Source: Utricularia gibba (taxonomy: Eukaryota > Streptophyta > Magnoliopsida > Lamiales > Lentibulariaceae). Taken from it: a DNA stretch of 64,000 nucleotides. The translations under genes were made by a program, and so were the position numbers. Below, piece by piece: positions 32,931 to 42,420 of the stretch. Numbering within the stretch: position 1 is the stretch's first letter; the number at the start of each line of letters is the position of its first letter. The stretch is taken from contig NEEC01000024.1 of the NCBI GenBank assembly GCA_002189035.1, positions 434,001-498,000 of the forward strand. Direction: 5' to 3'. The notes beneath the pieces were generated by a model, which saw nothing but the letters and a program-made list of their open reading frames with translations, was not told where the DNA came from and did not search any database.

Positions 32931-35100
32931 ATGGGTAGGAGATCTAGTAAACTGAACATCCCCTCCCTTTGCATTCAGTACTCGATCCCTGATGAGTACC
33001 AGCTTTCTCATGCTCGGGATACTGAAATCCCTTGGGGGGTAGGTGAGGACCCCTGCCTCCGTTCAGTCTCCCAATTCCACTTGCCTATTTTGAAAGCGGT
33101 TTACGCTTCCCTCTTCACCCTTTAATAGTCCGTTTTCTCTATACCTTTGCAATTCCGATTTACTGTCTCGCCCCGAATTCCATATTCTGCTTTACTACTT
33201 TCCTTTTCTATTCGGCCGGTATGGATCCGGCTATGACTCTTGAAGACTTCTGTCATCTCTTCAAGAAAGCCGTTCGTAAAGCCAAGTCCCCGATGGATGG
33301 CCGATCTCACTTTCAATTCCGTCGATTCGAAGATAACCCCAACTTTGTTGTTAAAGCCCTTGATACCCACCATGATTGGTGGTCTTCTTTCTTTTGGATA
33401 GCTCCCCTTTGGGTTTTCGGTGGAACTTCCCAGTCGATCCCCCAACTCCTTTCAGGATCAAGATCTTGGGTGCGTATCGGTCTTCTTCTGAATCTCGCGA
33501 AGTCCTTTATGAGAGGCTTAGTACAAGCTCAGTTCGGTATGACTCTCGTGCCTTGATGTTCTCGGGTGAGTCGTTGAAAAGATCAGGTATTATCGGTCGT
33601 TCTCGATACCTCCATTGGCGCGATATCATTCCTTTCGACGGCACCGATTTGAGAAGCCTTCCTCTTAGCCCCTCTTCATCCTTCCCTCTTGTTTCGGCTT
33701 CACCTTCGATCCCCCACCTGTTCAAACCGGGGCCCCCAAGAAAAAGAAGAGGGTTAAGGTAGTTGCACACAAAGCCTCAAAGAGGCAAAGAGGTAGTCGG
33801 GTTCAGCTTTCCCGAGTCTCAGAATCGGCACTATGCCTTATTGCTTTTCCTACTTTCGTTTTCAGCTGAAGAGATGCCTCAAAGAAGTTCTCTAGAAGAT
33901 TCGATGATGGCGCGGTTCTCTGCCGAGATGTAGAGGATGTAGGAACCCGAGGAGCCCTCCCCTGCACCAATTTGTCTCCTATTTAACAGTTACTGCGAAT
34001 TCTCGATTATAACCTCTTTTCGGTTTTTCTTTCAGGCTGATACGTTTGGAGCTCAGCTTGACACCGCTAATCCTTCCTCGGGGGAAGATCAAGTAGTAGA
34101 AGTCTCCGAGATCCGGGAGTTGACTCCCCGTCCTTCAGCCGGGAAAGGGAAAGAGAAACTTCCTCCATCACCAGATCTCAGCGATACTCTCATTCCTAAT
34201 GCAAGATTCTTTTCGGCTGGTGCTTCAACATCGGCTCCCCCAATCGGGTTACAGAGGGATTCTGCCCTCGTAGAAGTAAGGGACAACCCGATGCTTCCTC
34301 TATCCTCAATTTCAGCTGAACTAAGGGGAATCCTGGATGGAGCTATGTCTAGTACCTCAGGTGTTCAGCCGGAGACGGTACTTGAAGGGATCTGGCAGGT
34401 ACGTATCCCGTTTCCTCTTCTAAATTCTAAGTAGTCTGTCCTTGACTTGGAATATTCTTTCAGGCTCTCACTCTTGGGTGGGAAACGGTTAGAGAGATTG
34501 GCTCTCAATCGGAGGCAGTTTCTCGTCTTCAAGCCCAAGTTGTGGCTCAGAAAGCCCAGATAAAGTTGTTGGAGGAGGAGGGGAGTTCGCTGAAAACCGT
34601 TTTAGGGAGAACTAAACGCAGCCGCATGGAGGAAGAACTGCGGAATGTGATCGAGGAAATGGGAAAGGCGGTTGACGACGCTAAATCGGAGAGAGAGGGC
34701 TTCAAAGTCCGATTTGAAGAGGCAGAAGCAGAGTTAGAGCATGCCAGGGGCCGCATTTCAGCATTGGAGGCCGAATTACTTGATCGACAAGCATCTCGGC
34801 AAGGTCTTCTGGATGACTTTGTCAACTCGGCCTGTTTTGCCAAACTCTCCGATATCTACGCAGGCGATTTAATCGGCTTACTTCTATACCGTCAGAGACG
34901 ACAGTTCAGCCAGGAATTTGGGCTTTAAATCATGGATCCGCGCTTCGACAGGATAAACCCCTTGACGAAGGATGAGAACATGCTTGATGTTATCGTGGAG
35001 ACTTTCCAGGCCCCGGAGTTCGGGTTTGAAGCTGATCGGGAGCGGCTGATTGCGCTAATCCGGGCGAGGATAGGGCGAGAGAATGACGCCAAGTTAAAGG
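32931..35100 (+). pseudogene. Tat-2 antisense gene (aORF), longest copy
   Basis: Begins MGRRSSKLNIP at 32931, then IPWGVGE and, after frame changes, MDPAMTLEDFCHLFKKAVRK (33221) and FRIKILGAYRSSSESREV (about 33450). PKKKKRVKV (about 33738) is an SV40-like nuclear-localisation motif. Splice signals on + fit introns 33793-33865 and 34399-34463; a third intron probably ends at 34035. Then come a Ser/Pro region (TPRPSAGKGKEKLPPSP), a coiled coil (34480-34790: MEEELRNVIEEMGKAVDDAK) and the conserved block LDDFVNSACFAKLSDIYAGD (about 34808) with LIGLLLYRQ. Premature stops (near 33933 and at 34926) and frameshifts break it. The function is unknown; it resembles gypsy-associated antisense/extra ORFs of Tat-lineage elements. 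It converges with the minus-strand pol. Confidence 0.7.
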
Positions 35101-35575
35101 CCAGGATGGAACGACATACCGGTTCCTCTACTAATCCTCCCATTAACTTGATGTGTTTTCCCCCTGTTGTGGTGCTTCTCGAACATTTTTTATATCCCGA
35201 TTCGGGATTTCCTTCTGATTTGCTCCATTTTTTGCGCATCATCCCTGCCTTTGATGATATCACATTTCGGGGGAAGCCCCGAGTTGGTTTATTATGTCTA
35301 TCACGTGTTTAGGCTTGGAAAGTTCGCCTATGCTTTTGTGATCCGAGGGTGGGTGTCTTTTCGCCAACCCTTTGGTTGGGCTTTTTTGATTTTTGTTTGC
35401 CTTAGTATTTCTTCATGCGTGCTGAACCGCTGCTAAGGAAGTAGGTCGGAAACCCTCATGGGTTGAGCAACTTCCCCAATCCGGAAGGGCCCTCTTCTGG
35501 CCGAACCCCATTGTTTTGAACATGGGTGGATTTGCTTTGGGTGCACTTGTCGTCTCGAGATTTTGACAGTAAAGT
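35101..35575. other. Tat-2 spacer between aORF and pol
   Basis: Contains GCTGAACCGCT, CCTCATGGGTTGAGCAACTT and CTTCTGGCCGAACCCCA, conserved with 51.5-51.66 kb and, inverted, with 240-520. An ORF runs through it to 35312 but has no recognisable domain. Confidence 0.55.
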
Positions 35576-36420
35576 CAATACTTAAGGGTTATAGACATTT
35601 TGTGGTTGAATGCTTCGGAGCACCAAATCTCCCTCAGAGAATTCTCTTGGAGACACCGACTTGTTATATCGCTTCTCCGTTCTTCTTCGATGAGCCCCTA
35701 GTCGGCTATAGACATTTTGTCGTTTTTCTTCCAACAGCTCCAACTCCAACTTTCGCAGGTCGGGATTCTCTTCTTCGTTGTAATGCTCTACTCGATAGCT
35801 TTTCAGGGTTAGTTCGATAGGGCATATGGCTTCCGAACCGTAAACCAATAAGAATGGGGATTCTTCCGTGGTGGTTCGAGGGGTGGTGCGATATGACCAC
35901 AGTACTTCATCCAAGCGATCTGCCCATGATCCTCCAAAATCTTCAAGCTTAGTTTTCATACCCAACCTGAGCGTTCGATTCGTTACCTCTGTGAGACCAT
36001 TGCTCTGTGGGTGATACACCGAGGTGAAGTTGTGCTTGACCGTATATTTATCCAGGAATGCCTCCATTTTTCCTCCAACGAATTGGGTTCCATTATCAGT
36101 CACTAGTTCTTGAGGGATCCCGAATCGGATGAAGATATTTCTCTACAGAAATCGAACAACGGTCTCCTTTGATATTTTTTCCACGGCTTCAGCCTCCACC
36201 CATTTGGAGAAATATTCGACCGCCACGATGACAAATTTCCTTTGGCCTGAGGTTTGGGGGAACGACCCCATAATATCCACTCCCCATCGATCAAATGGGC
36301 ACGAGAATGGAAGAGAAGTCAGGTTATGTATTGGCTTTCTTGGTGTACTGGCATGGTATTGGCATACTTTGCATTTCTTTACCATTTCGGTAATATCCTG
36401 CTCCACAGTTGACCAATAAT
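35576..36420 (-). pseudogene. Tat-2 integrase
   Basis: Reads on minus: zinc-region end KKCKVCQYHA, then WGVDIMGSFP (first catalytic Asp), VAVEYFSKWVEAEAVEKISK, TDNGTQFVGG (second Asp), HPQSNGLTEV (catalytic Glu), SYRTTPRTTTEESPFLLVYG and the C-terminal domain FSEGDLVLRS. It is split into two frames near 36103-36143. The phrases are those of Tat/Ogre-lineage integrases. The Zn-binding His pair and pol upstream of it are incomplete. Confidence 0.8.
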
Positions 36421-36558
36421 ACTAAAGACTGCGCTGATTGCAACGGGCGATATAGACAGATATAATCCTAAAGGCTCTCCTGCTCTCGGAGCCACAAGAA
36501 GCGGGGGTGATGAGATATATTCCTTGAGTTTTTCAAAGGCAAGCCGGCAATCCTCGTT

Positions 36559-36900
36559 CTATTCTAGAGTGTTTCCCTTTCGCAAGACCTTGAAGAAGGA
36601 TTCCGACTTATCGGCTGATCGAGATATGAAACGAATGAGGGCAGCCAATTTACCCGTGAGGCTTTGGTACTCCTTGATTGTCCTTGGGGGTTGCATTTCG
36701 CATATCGCCTTAATCTTCTTGGGGTTAGCCTCAATTCCCGTCTCCGATACGTAATGTCTCAGGAATTTTCTTCTTCGCACCCCGAAGCAACATTTTAGTG
36801 GGTTGAGTTTTAACCCGTATGACCGGCACAGAGAGAAGCAAGAATCCAAATATGCTAAGTGGTCTTCTTCATTCATAGATTTTACGATCATGTCGTCCAC
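36559..36900 (-). pseudogene. Tat-2 reverse transcriptase, C-terminal half
   Basis: Starts at the RT active site (MDDMIVKS) and continues GLKLNPLKCCFGV, GIEANPKKIKAI, EYQSLTGKLAALIRFISR and FFKVLRKG. The RT fingers and palm before the active site are absent because this piece abuts the gag N-terminus. RNase H between it and the integrase is also missing (36420-36558 is a remnant). Confidence 0.8.
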
Positions 36901-36912
36901 ATATACGGCCTT

Positions 36913-37290
36913 TCATCTCGGCCTTCCATCTCTTTTCAGCTCTTCTTCCCTTTCTTCCAAGATTTTTCCAGCCATGTTTTCCCTATCAGTTCCTAGCTCA
37001 TATATGACTTGGTTACGCCTCTTTCTTCGCAGGATCTCCTCCTCGGTTTTGGATTCAGTCTCCGTGTCCGGGGGGTCATCCGGAATAAGAGGTTGTTTCT
37101 CCGTTCGTGGTGCAGTTTCGGGTGTTCCCTCCTGGGCGTTGGAGTTGAGGCCTGAAGGTGCCCAGAGGTCGGCTAGGATTTCCGTTAGCAGGGCTTTCAG
37201 TTGCTCCCTGCTGGTGATCATAAGGCCGAGGTTTCGCGCGTCGGCGCTTCCGTCCTGAGTCGGGTCGGTGGCTGTGCTATTTTCCGCCAT
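36913..37290 (-). pseudogene. Tat-2 gag N-terminus
   Basis: ATG at 37290, MAENSTATDPTQDG, then a charged segment LKALLTEILADLW and a Glu/Arg-rich helix to RDGRPR, where the reading meets the RT fragment. About 126 codons remain and no zinc knuckle is present. The start lies about 55 nt after the PBS. Confidence 0.65.
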
Positions 37291-37346
37291 GACCCGTGAT
37301 TAACGGGTGGTTCTTCTGGGTTTCTCGAGTGGGGCTATGGAACGTA

Positions 37347-37364
37347 GCCCCACGGTGGGTGCCA
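37347..37364 (-). other. Tat-2 primer-binding site
   Basis: On minus TGGCACCCACCGTGGGGC, four nt after the 51-bp LTR terminus. The TGGCxCCCACCGTGGGG form is usual for this lineage. Confidence 0.65.
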
Positions 37365-37368
37365 AAAA

Positions 37369-37419
37369 TGTTATCACCTCAAATCGGTCTTACGCCGGAT
37401 AATGATTTGTCCCATAACA
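37369..37419. repeat. 51-bp LTR terminus, inverted copy of 32511-32560
   Basis: The reverse complement of this piece (TGTTATGGGACAAATC ... GAGGTGATAACA) matches 32511-32560 with few changes. It replaces a normal 5' LTR between the TSD and the PBS. Confidence 0.75.
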
Positions 37420-37485
37420 CAAGTCTTATCGATGACAGCTTCCCGAATGAACACCTATTCATTGATTTGGACCTCCAAATTCCGG

Positions 37486-38370
37486 ATTTCTTGTTGATTT
37501 TCAGCTTGATTCTTAATTGATTGCGCCATGAATGTCTTCAAAATTTCTTCCAACGAATTTCCAGAATTCCCTCTAGCATTTCCTTGATTTGAGGCTTGAA
37601 ATGGCTGCTGGTTCTGTTGATTTTGCCTTCGAAATGGAGGCGCCTGATAAGATCTTTACTCCTGAAAATTTTGCTGCCCCATGGTTGAGCTTTCCCCTTT
37701 GTAAGAATTTTCGTTGTTGCTCCAATAAAAATTTGGATGGTCGCTCCAGCTTTGGTTGTAAGTGTTAGAATAAGGGTCATATTTCTTTCTTTGCTGGGGC
37801 TCCAAGTATCCCATAGCCTTGACATGCTCTTCTTCAAATAAATCAGGACATTTATCCGCGACATGCCCTGTCTTGTGACAGTTTCCGCACAGCATGTTCT
37901 TAGCCTGGAATAAGAACAGCTCCTTCATCATATCTAACATAGCAGCAACATTTTTCGTGAGTTCATTCTCTGAAACCCTGGGCTTGCTCTCCACTTCATA
38001 CACCCTCTTGTTTGAGGTTTGCTTCCTGATAATATGTCTTGAATGCTCAGCCAACTCCTCAAGCAAGGAAAGTGCTTTGGTTGGTGTCTTCCTTAGAAAT
38101 CCTCCCGCCGCCGAATCTACCATTGCTCGGTCAGTGCATAACAATCCATCATAGAAGTTTTTGACCAAGGCATTGGTCTGAAAACCATGATGTGGGCAGG
38201 ATCCCAAAAGAGGGTTGAATCTCTCCCAATATTCGTGCAATGATTCTCCACTCATTTGTTCAACATCACTGATTTCTTTTCTAATTTCTTCAGCCTTAGA
38301 AGCTGGAAAATACTTGCTCAAAAACACTTTCTTCATTCCAGCCCAATCGGTTATGCTTCCAGGCCTTAGT
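37486..38370 (-). pseudogene. Family-D (Athila-like) gag, second piece
   Basis: Reads on minus from 38370: SITDWAGMKKVFLSKYFPAS (gag domain), FLRKTPTKALSLLEELAEHS, the zinc knuckle CGNCHKTGHVADKC (C-X2-C-X4-H-X4-C), then EPQQRKKYDPYSNTYNQSW. It continues the gag that begins at 40163 and repeats about 275 bp of it. Its left edge joins Athila-1 pol text near 37485 and its right edge joins Tat protease/RT near 38372. Confidence 0.75.
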
Positions 38371-38376
38371 GAATCC

Positions 38377-38950
38377 ACTTGGAGTATTGGATCTCGTTCA
38401 CATAACCAGCTTCCAAGAGCTCCCTTGTTTTTTCCTTGATAATTCGGCACTTTTCCTCTGAGAAATGCCGTTGCTTCTGCCGAACCGGTTTTTCTCCTGG
38501 GTAGGTATCAATGTGATGCTCGGCAACAGATCGATCAATGCCTACAAAGTCTACAGCAGTCCAGGCAAAGATATCAGCGTTCCTAATCAAAAGTTCAAGT
38601 AACCTCTTCTCAAATTCCGTGTCCCGATTGGCACCAATGCGGGTGGCTTTCTGCACATCTTCTGGTACTAGTCGTACCGACTTGTGCCCTACTGGTTCCA
38701 TTGCTTGTCTAGGGGGTTCTCGGGGCTCCTTTTCTACCATCATCACTCTCGGTTTTTTCATGCAAGGATCTCGACAGGAAGATAGATAAAAGGACCGGGC
38801 GGTGGTTGGTCGATACCAATCCTTTTCAAATGCACAGTGGAGGGTAACATACCGAATTTGTTGATGCCGGGTCGCCCGAGGATGATGTTGTACGAGACCT
38901 CTGAATCCAGGATTAAGAATTCTAACCTCTCGGTTCGGTTCCGCCCTACC
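38377..38950 (-). pseudogene. Displaced Tat protease and RT N-terminus
   Basis: On minus: EFLILDSEVSYN and ILGRPGINKFGMLPSTVHL (protease C-terminal part), then LLIRNADIFAWTAVDFVGID, HHIDTYPGEKPVRQKQR and GYVNEIQYSKW (RT N-terminus). This is the segment missing from Tat-2 between its gag and RT pieces, now 1.5 kb outside the TSD-flanked insertion. It may come from Tat-2 or from another Tat copy. Confidence 0.7.
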
Positions 38951-38954
38951 AGAA

Positions 38955-39448
38955 GGAGAATTTGATCAATGCAGATTTCCAGCACTACCAGAAGGAGAAA
39001 TTGAGGAGTGACAGCCTGAGCTTCATCTGGGACGATCCCTATCTCTGGAAAATTGGTTCTGACCAGATTATAAGGAGATGCATCCCCCAAGATGAAGTGC
39101 ACTCTATTCTTTCACATTGTCATGAGCTACCTTGCGGTGGACACTTTGGTGCAAAAGTTACTGCAAAGAAAGTCATGGAGGCTGGATTTTATTGGCCTAC
39201 CATATTCAAGGATGCCTACCTTCATTGCAAGGCATGCCCAAATTGTCAAAGAGGAGGAAATTTGGGATAAAAGGATCAAATGCCCCTTCAACCCATTATC
39301 ATGTGTGAGATCTTTGATGCATGGGGCATTGACTTCATGGGACCATTTCCGCCTTCTCAAGGGAAGCTCTACATACTTCTTGCTGTTGATTATGTTTCTA
39401 AATGGGTGTAAGCCATTGCTTGTGAAAAGGATGATCCCAAAACCGTGG
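38955..39448 (+). pseudogene. Athila-1 integrase N-terminal half
   Basis: The + frame from about 38962 reads FIWDDPYLWKIGSDQIIRRC, then the zinc-binding region HCHELPCGGHFG ... CKACPNCQR, a stop at 39268-39270, and in the next stretch [20 protein letters not shown] (first catalytic Asp) and VDYVSKWV, stop, AIACEKDDPKTV. The second Asp and the Glu of the DDE triad are missing because family-D DNA begins at about 39449. Confidence 0.8.
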
Positions 39449-40163
39449 GTAATTTCTTCCTTAGAAATCCTCCCGCCGCCAAATCTACCATTGCTCGGTC
39501 AGTGCATAACAATCCATCATAGAAGTATTTGACCAAGGCATTGGTCTGAAAACCATAGTGTGGGCAAGATCCCAAAAGATGGTTGAATCTCTCCCAAAAT
39601 TCGTGCAATGATTCTCCACTCATTTGTTCAACATCACTGATTTCGTTTCTAATTTCTTTAGCCTTGGAAGCTGGAAAATACTTGCTCAAAAACACTTTCT
39701 TCATTCCAGCCCAATCGGTTATGCTTCCAGACCTTAGTGAGTTGAACCATGTTTTAGCTCCTCCTTCCAAAGTGAACTGGAAGGCTCTCAAACAAATGGA
39801 ATCTTCAGTCATTCCTGCTCCCTTGAATGAAGTGCATACCGCTGTTGCATTGTCTAAATGCTCATGGGGGTTCTCTCCAATTTTTCCATAGAACATTGGC
39901 AAAAAATTTATCATCGCCGGCTTCAGCTCATTTGCTCCATCCTCTGGAAATCTGATGCACAGACCCCTGTAAGTATGATCAGCAGCATCCAATTCGTTCA
40001 AGGTCTTCACAGGTTCAGCCATTCTGAAATTTCTGTTAGTCTCGGGTGAGAGTTGTCTCAATCTACTCGCTTCTCTAACTCTTACCGTGTTCTTGCTGAT
40101 AGCTCTCTCAATTTCTGGAAGGAAAGTGAGATTACCTGCACCAGAAGAACGTAAATGCATCAA
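39449..40163 (-). pseudogene. Family-D (Athila-like) gag, N-terminal piece
   Basis: ATG at 40163 or the next codon (MMHLRSS), then NRNFRMAEPVKTLNELDAAD, FYGKIGENPHEHLDNATAVC, DSICLRAFQFTLEGGAKTWF and SITDWAGMKKVFLSKYFPAS. This is a typical retrotransposon gag domain. At the C-terminal junction (about 39456) it abuts Athila-1 integrase in the opposite orientation. The leader and PBS lie immediately upstream (right), so this is the start of a family-D element (D2). Confidence 0.8.
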
Positions 40164-40191
40164 CTAAAAACACAAAACAATTAAATGCTGC

Positions 40192-40209
40192 TCCCCGGCA
40201 ATGGCGCCA
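40192..40209 (-). other. D2 primer-binding site
   Basis: On minus TGGCGCCATTGCCGGGGA, three nt after the LTR end at 40213. This links the family-D LTR to an Athila-type priming site and to the gag at 40163. Confidence 0.8.
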
Positions 40210-40212
40210 ATT

Positions 40213-41142
40213 TGATAAACGGAAATTCCTAGTGTCGTTGCAAAAATAGAAAATTCGTTATCAAATAAATTTATAATCCCGAATCCTCACAAAATACAAA
40301 TTAAAATGAAAATGCACAGTGGAATTCGGGGTCGATCACAAGGAACTTGTGCTTGTCTTGTATTTCAGCAAATGCAGAATTCAAAGTGACCGTCTTAGTC
40401 CAAGCTCGGAACAACAGTCGTAAACAAGTTTGGTAAACAAGGTCAGTAAATTGTATCAGGTTTTGACGCTACGGTAACAAGTATTGTTTCTAACTCAGAA
40501 TAATACTAACGTGCCTTAAGGATCTACAGGTGGTGTGTCCCAAAATTCCTAATTTAATCTACCATGTTCCTATACTCACAACTTCAAATAACCTAAGTCT
40601 ACCCAGGTCATTCACCATATTTTCGGCTAAGTTAGTCCTCCATATCATCACCAACCTTACAATTAGGTCTACCCGCATGCAAAGCATATAGAACTAGGTC
40701 TACTCGATTCTACTGGTTCTACCCCGGACTAACACCTTCTGCTCCCATCTTGACTTGTTGGTCTACCTCTAAATCAAGCATCTAAACTGTGAAGCTACTT
40801 ATTCCCCTCCTTAGATCTACCCATGGTTTGATAGAAACAAGAGCTAAAAAACTAAGGTTAATTTTACTAAGACTCCTAGACCCACACCACCGTGCTTCAC
40901 CTTAAGGCACTCCTAGGGTTTAGCTACTCATGCTTTGAAGGTAAAATGTAATGTCATTAACATAAAATAACGAAAATGTTGAGAACATTGTGTAGAAGTT
41001 TAGTGCCGAAGCTAAGAACATAAGCAAACGAAAATAAGGCAGTAAAGTTTCTAGATTTCGTCTGCCACTGTTCACAGGCCGGAACAATGGCGCTGAACTG
41101 GGTCTTGATCTTCTTCCTTCAAGCTAGAGGTTCTTCTCCAGA
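40213..41142 (-). repeat. D2 5' LTR (truncated)
   Basis: The plus strand begins TGATAAACGG, the reverse complement of the LTR end. It is homologous to D1, D3 and D4. It stops near 41142, lacking the first several hundred bp of the LTR, including the palindrome. It contains repeated GGTCTACC-type motifs between 40590 and 40820. Confidence 0.75.
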
Positions 41143-41774
41143 AAAATGCCTCATGACTAAGGTAACCTCCGCTGCACTTGATGATGAGGACATCCTCAAA
41201 ATTAAGTGTGGGGGAGGAGTTTACGTTTCTTTTTATTTTCTAGTATTTTCTGGGCATTAGGACTTATGTGTTAAATTGTGTTGAATTTTTTTTTTCTGTT
41301 TTCGTGCTCCATGTTTTGATTTTCTTTTTAGTTTTTGTTTGTGAAAAATCCCCACTATGCTCCTCAAGTACATTTGCTTCCATGAATAAGGCTAGAATTT
41401 TTAAGATTGATCATGCTTATGTTCATAAATTCCTTGCTGCAAGAAAAATACTTTAATTATTTTTCTTTCTAAATATCAAGCTTTGGTTGCATGTTTTAGG
41501 AAAGATTATACCATGGCTATGACTACATTTTCATTACTTGTATATATTATGTTGTGAATAAATTTTTGTTGCTCCTATAGTGACCAGACCGAGACACACA
41601 AAAAAAAAAGAGAAAAAAATAGGGGTGCCAAAGGTAAGGATGTTTGGCTAAACCGTGGTTAACACCACACATGAGGTTTTGTAATCCAAATATTCTTCCC
41701 CAAAGCGGGGACCTCTATCAAAAAAAAAAAGGAGAAAGAAAAAGGTCTTGAGTTACTATAATGTATGTTGCAAT
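41143..41774 (+). other. Athila-1 3' non-coding region
   Basis: Contains ATTAAGTGTGGGGGAGG (41198-41214), GTGACCAGACCGAGACAC, GGGTGCCAAAGGTAAGGATG and CTTCCCCAAAGCGGGGACC. The last three have close counterparts at 48.2-48.37 kb in Athila-3. No coding sequence is recognised. Confidence 0.6.
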
Positions 41775-42415
41775 CTTGTTGCAATCTTTTTGTAAGGACT
41801 CTTAGTCAAGGTCCATGAGTAGCAGGCCACTTCTCGCGGATTTTGGTGAAGATCAAGGTGAAGAGCACCAACTCCAACCCTGATGGTTCGAGGGAAGTAG
41901 CAGATTGTTTGTGGCCTAGGTACCGCGACAGTGGACAGGTTGGGACCTCGGACCTGCCACTAGCCATTGGCAACAGCTGGGCACACGCGCACAATTCGGC
42001 TTTGAAGGCAATCGAAGGCAATCCTCTTGTCTTCCTAATCGTCCAAGGGGGAATCACATGAGGCTATTCCCGTGCCTCCTTTTCAATCAGAGTGTAAGGT
42101 AGAGTAGGCTATTACTTGCTCCTATAACCAGCTATTCGGAAGAAATCAATGAAAACCGAGGCAAGGACGGACAAAGGAAGGAGATGGAGTCTTATTCCCA
42201 GGAACTGCGTCCCGTAGTCAAGGCCCATCACTTAGGTTGCATCTTTTATTTCTACAACTTAAAAACCCCCTTTTACAAAACCGTGACATTTTGTGAAAGT
42301 TTCTTGCAAACACTTTTCACGAAAAACAACTCCCTGAGATCAATACTCGTACTATGCTTTCTAGTGTTTTACGTTTTGAAATATTTAAAATTTGTTGAGG
42401 AAACGACACGCAACA
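41775..42415 (+). repeat. Athila-1 3' LTR (5' half missing)
   Basis: Matches the 5' LTR from GTAA(C/G)GACTCTTAGTCAAGG to the end CGCAACA, but keeps about 320 bp (41937-42259) lost from the 5' LTR. It lacks the first half, including the LTR start and TATA box. Confidence 0.8.
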
Positions 42416-42420
42416 ATATA

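Larger units (their letters stand above)
32511..37419 (-). mobile_element. Tat-2: Tat-lineage Ty3/gypsy insertion in Athila-1
   Basis: A 4909-bp block flanked by a perfect 5-bp TSD, CAAGT (32506-32510 and 37420-37424). Athila-1 pol text resumes immediately after it (SLIDDSFPNEHL). Reading on minus from the right: 51-bp LTR terminus, PBS, gag N-terminus, RT C-terminal half, integrase. On plus, from the left, are an LTR terminus and the antisense gene. The gag C-terminus, protease and RT N-terminus are deleted between 36905 and 36913. Both outer ends are the same LTR terminus in inverted orientation, which is abnormal for an LTR element. Confidence 0.8.
29004..42415 (+). mobile_element. Athila-1: Ty3/gypsy Athila-lineage element with nested insertions
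   Basis: Outer boundaries TGTTAAGTGTC (29004) and CGCAACA (42415) with TSD ATATA (28999-29003 and 42416-42420). Order: 5' LTR, PBS, leader and gag start, protease, RT, RNase H (to 32510), Tat-2 insertion (32511-37419), a short pol remnant (37420-37485), a scrambled block (to about 38955), integrase start (38955-39448), family-D fragment (to about 41142), 3' region and 3' LTR fragment. The lineage call rests on the PBS TGGCGCCGTTG... and on RT/RNase H phrases such as GHAGFYRRFIQDFSKIASPL and [14 protein letters not shown]. Most of gag and the integrase C-terminus are missing, and it is not mobile. Confidence 0.85.

Noticed and set aside
40590-40820. Regular GGTCTACC repeats as a CRISPR-like array
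   Set aside because: Repeats are only 8-10 bp, irregularly spaced, inside an LTR, and in a plant genome.
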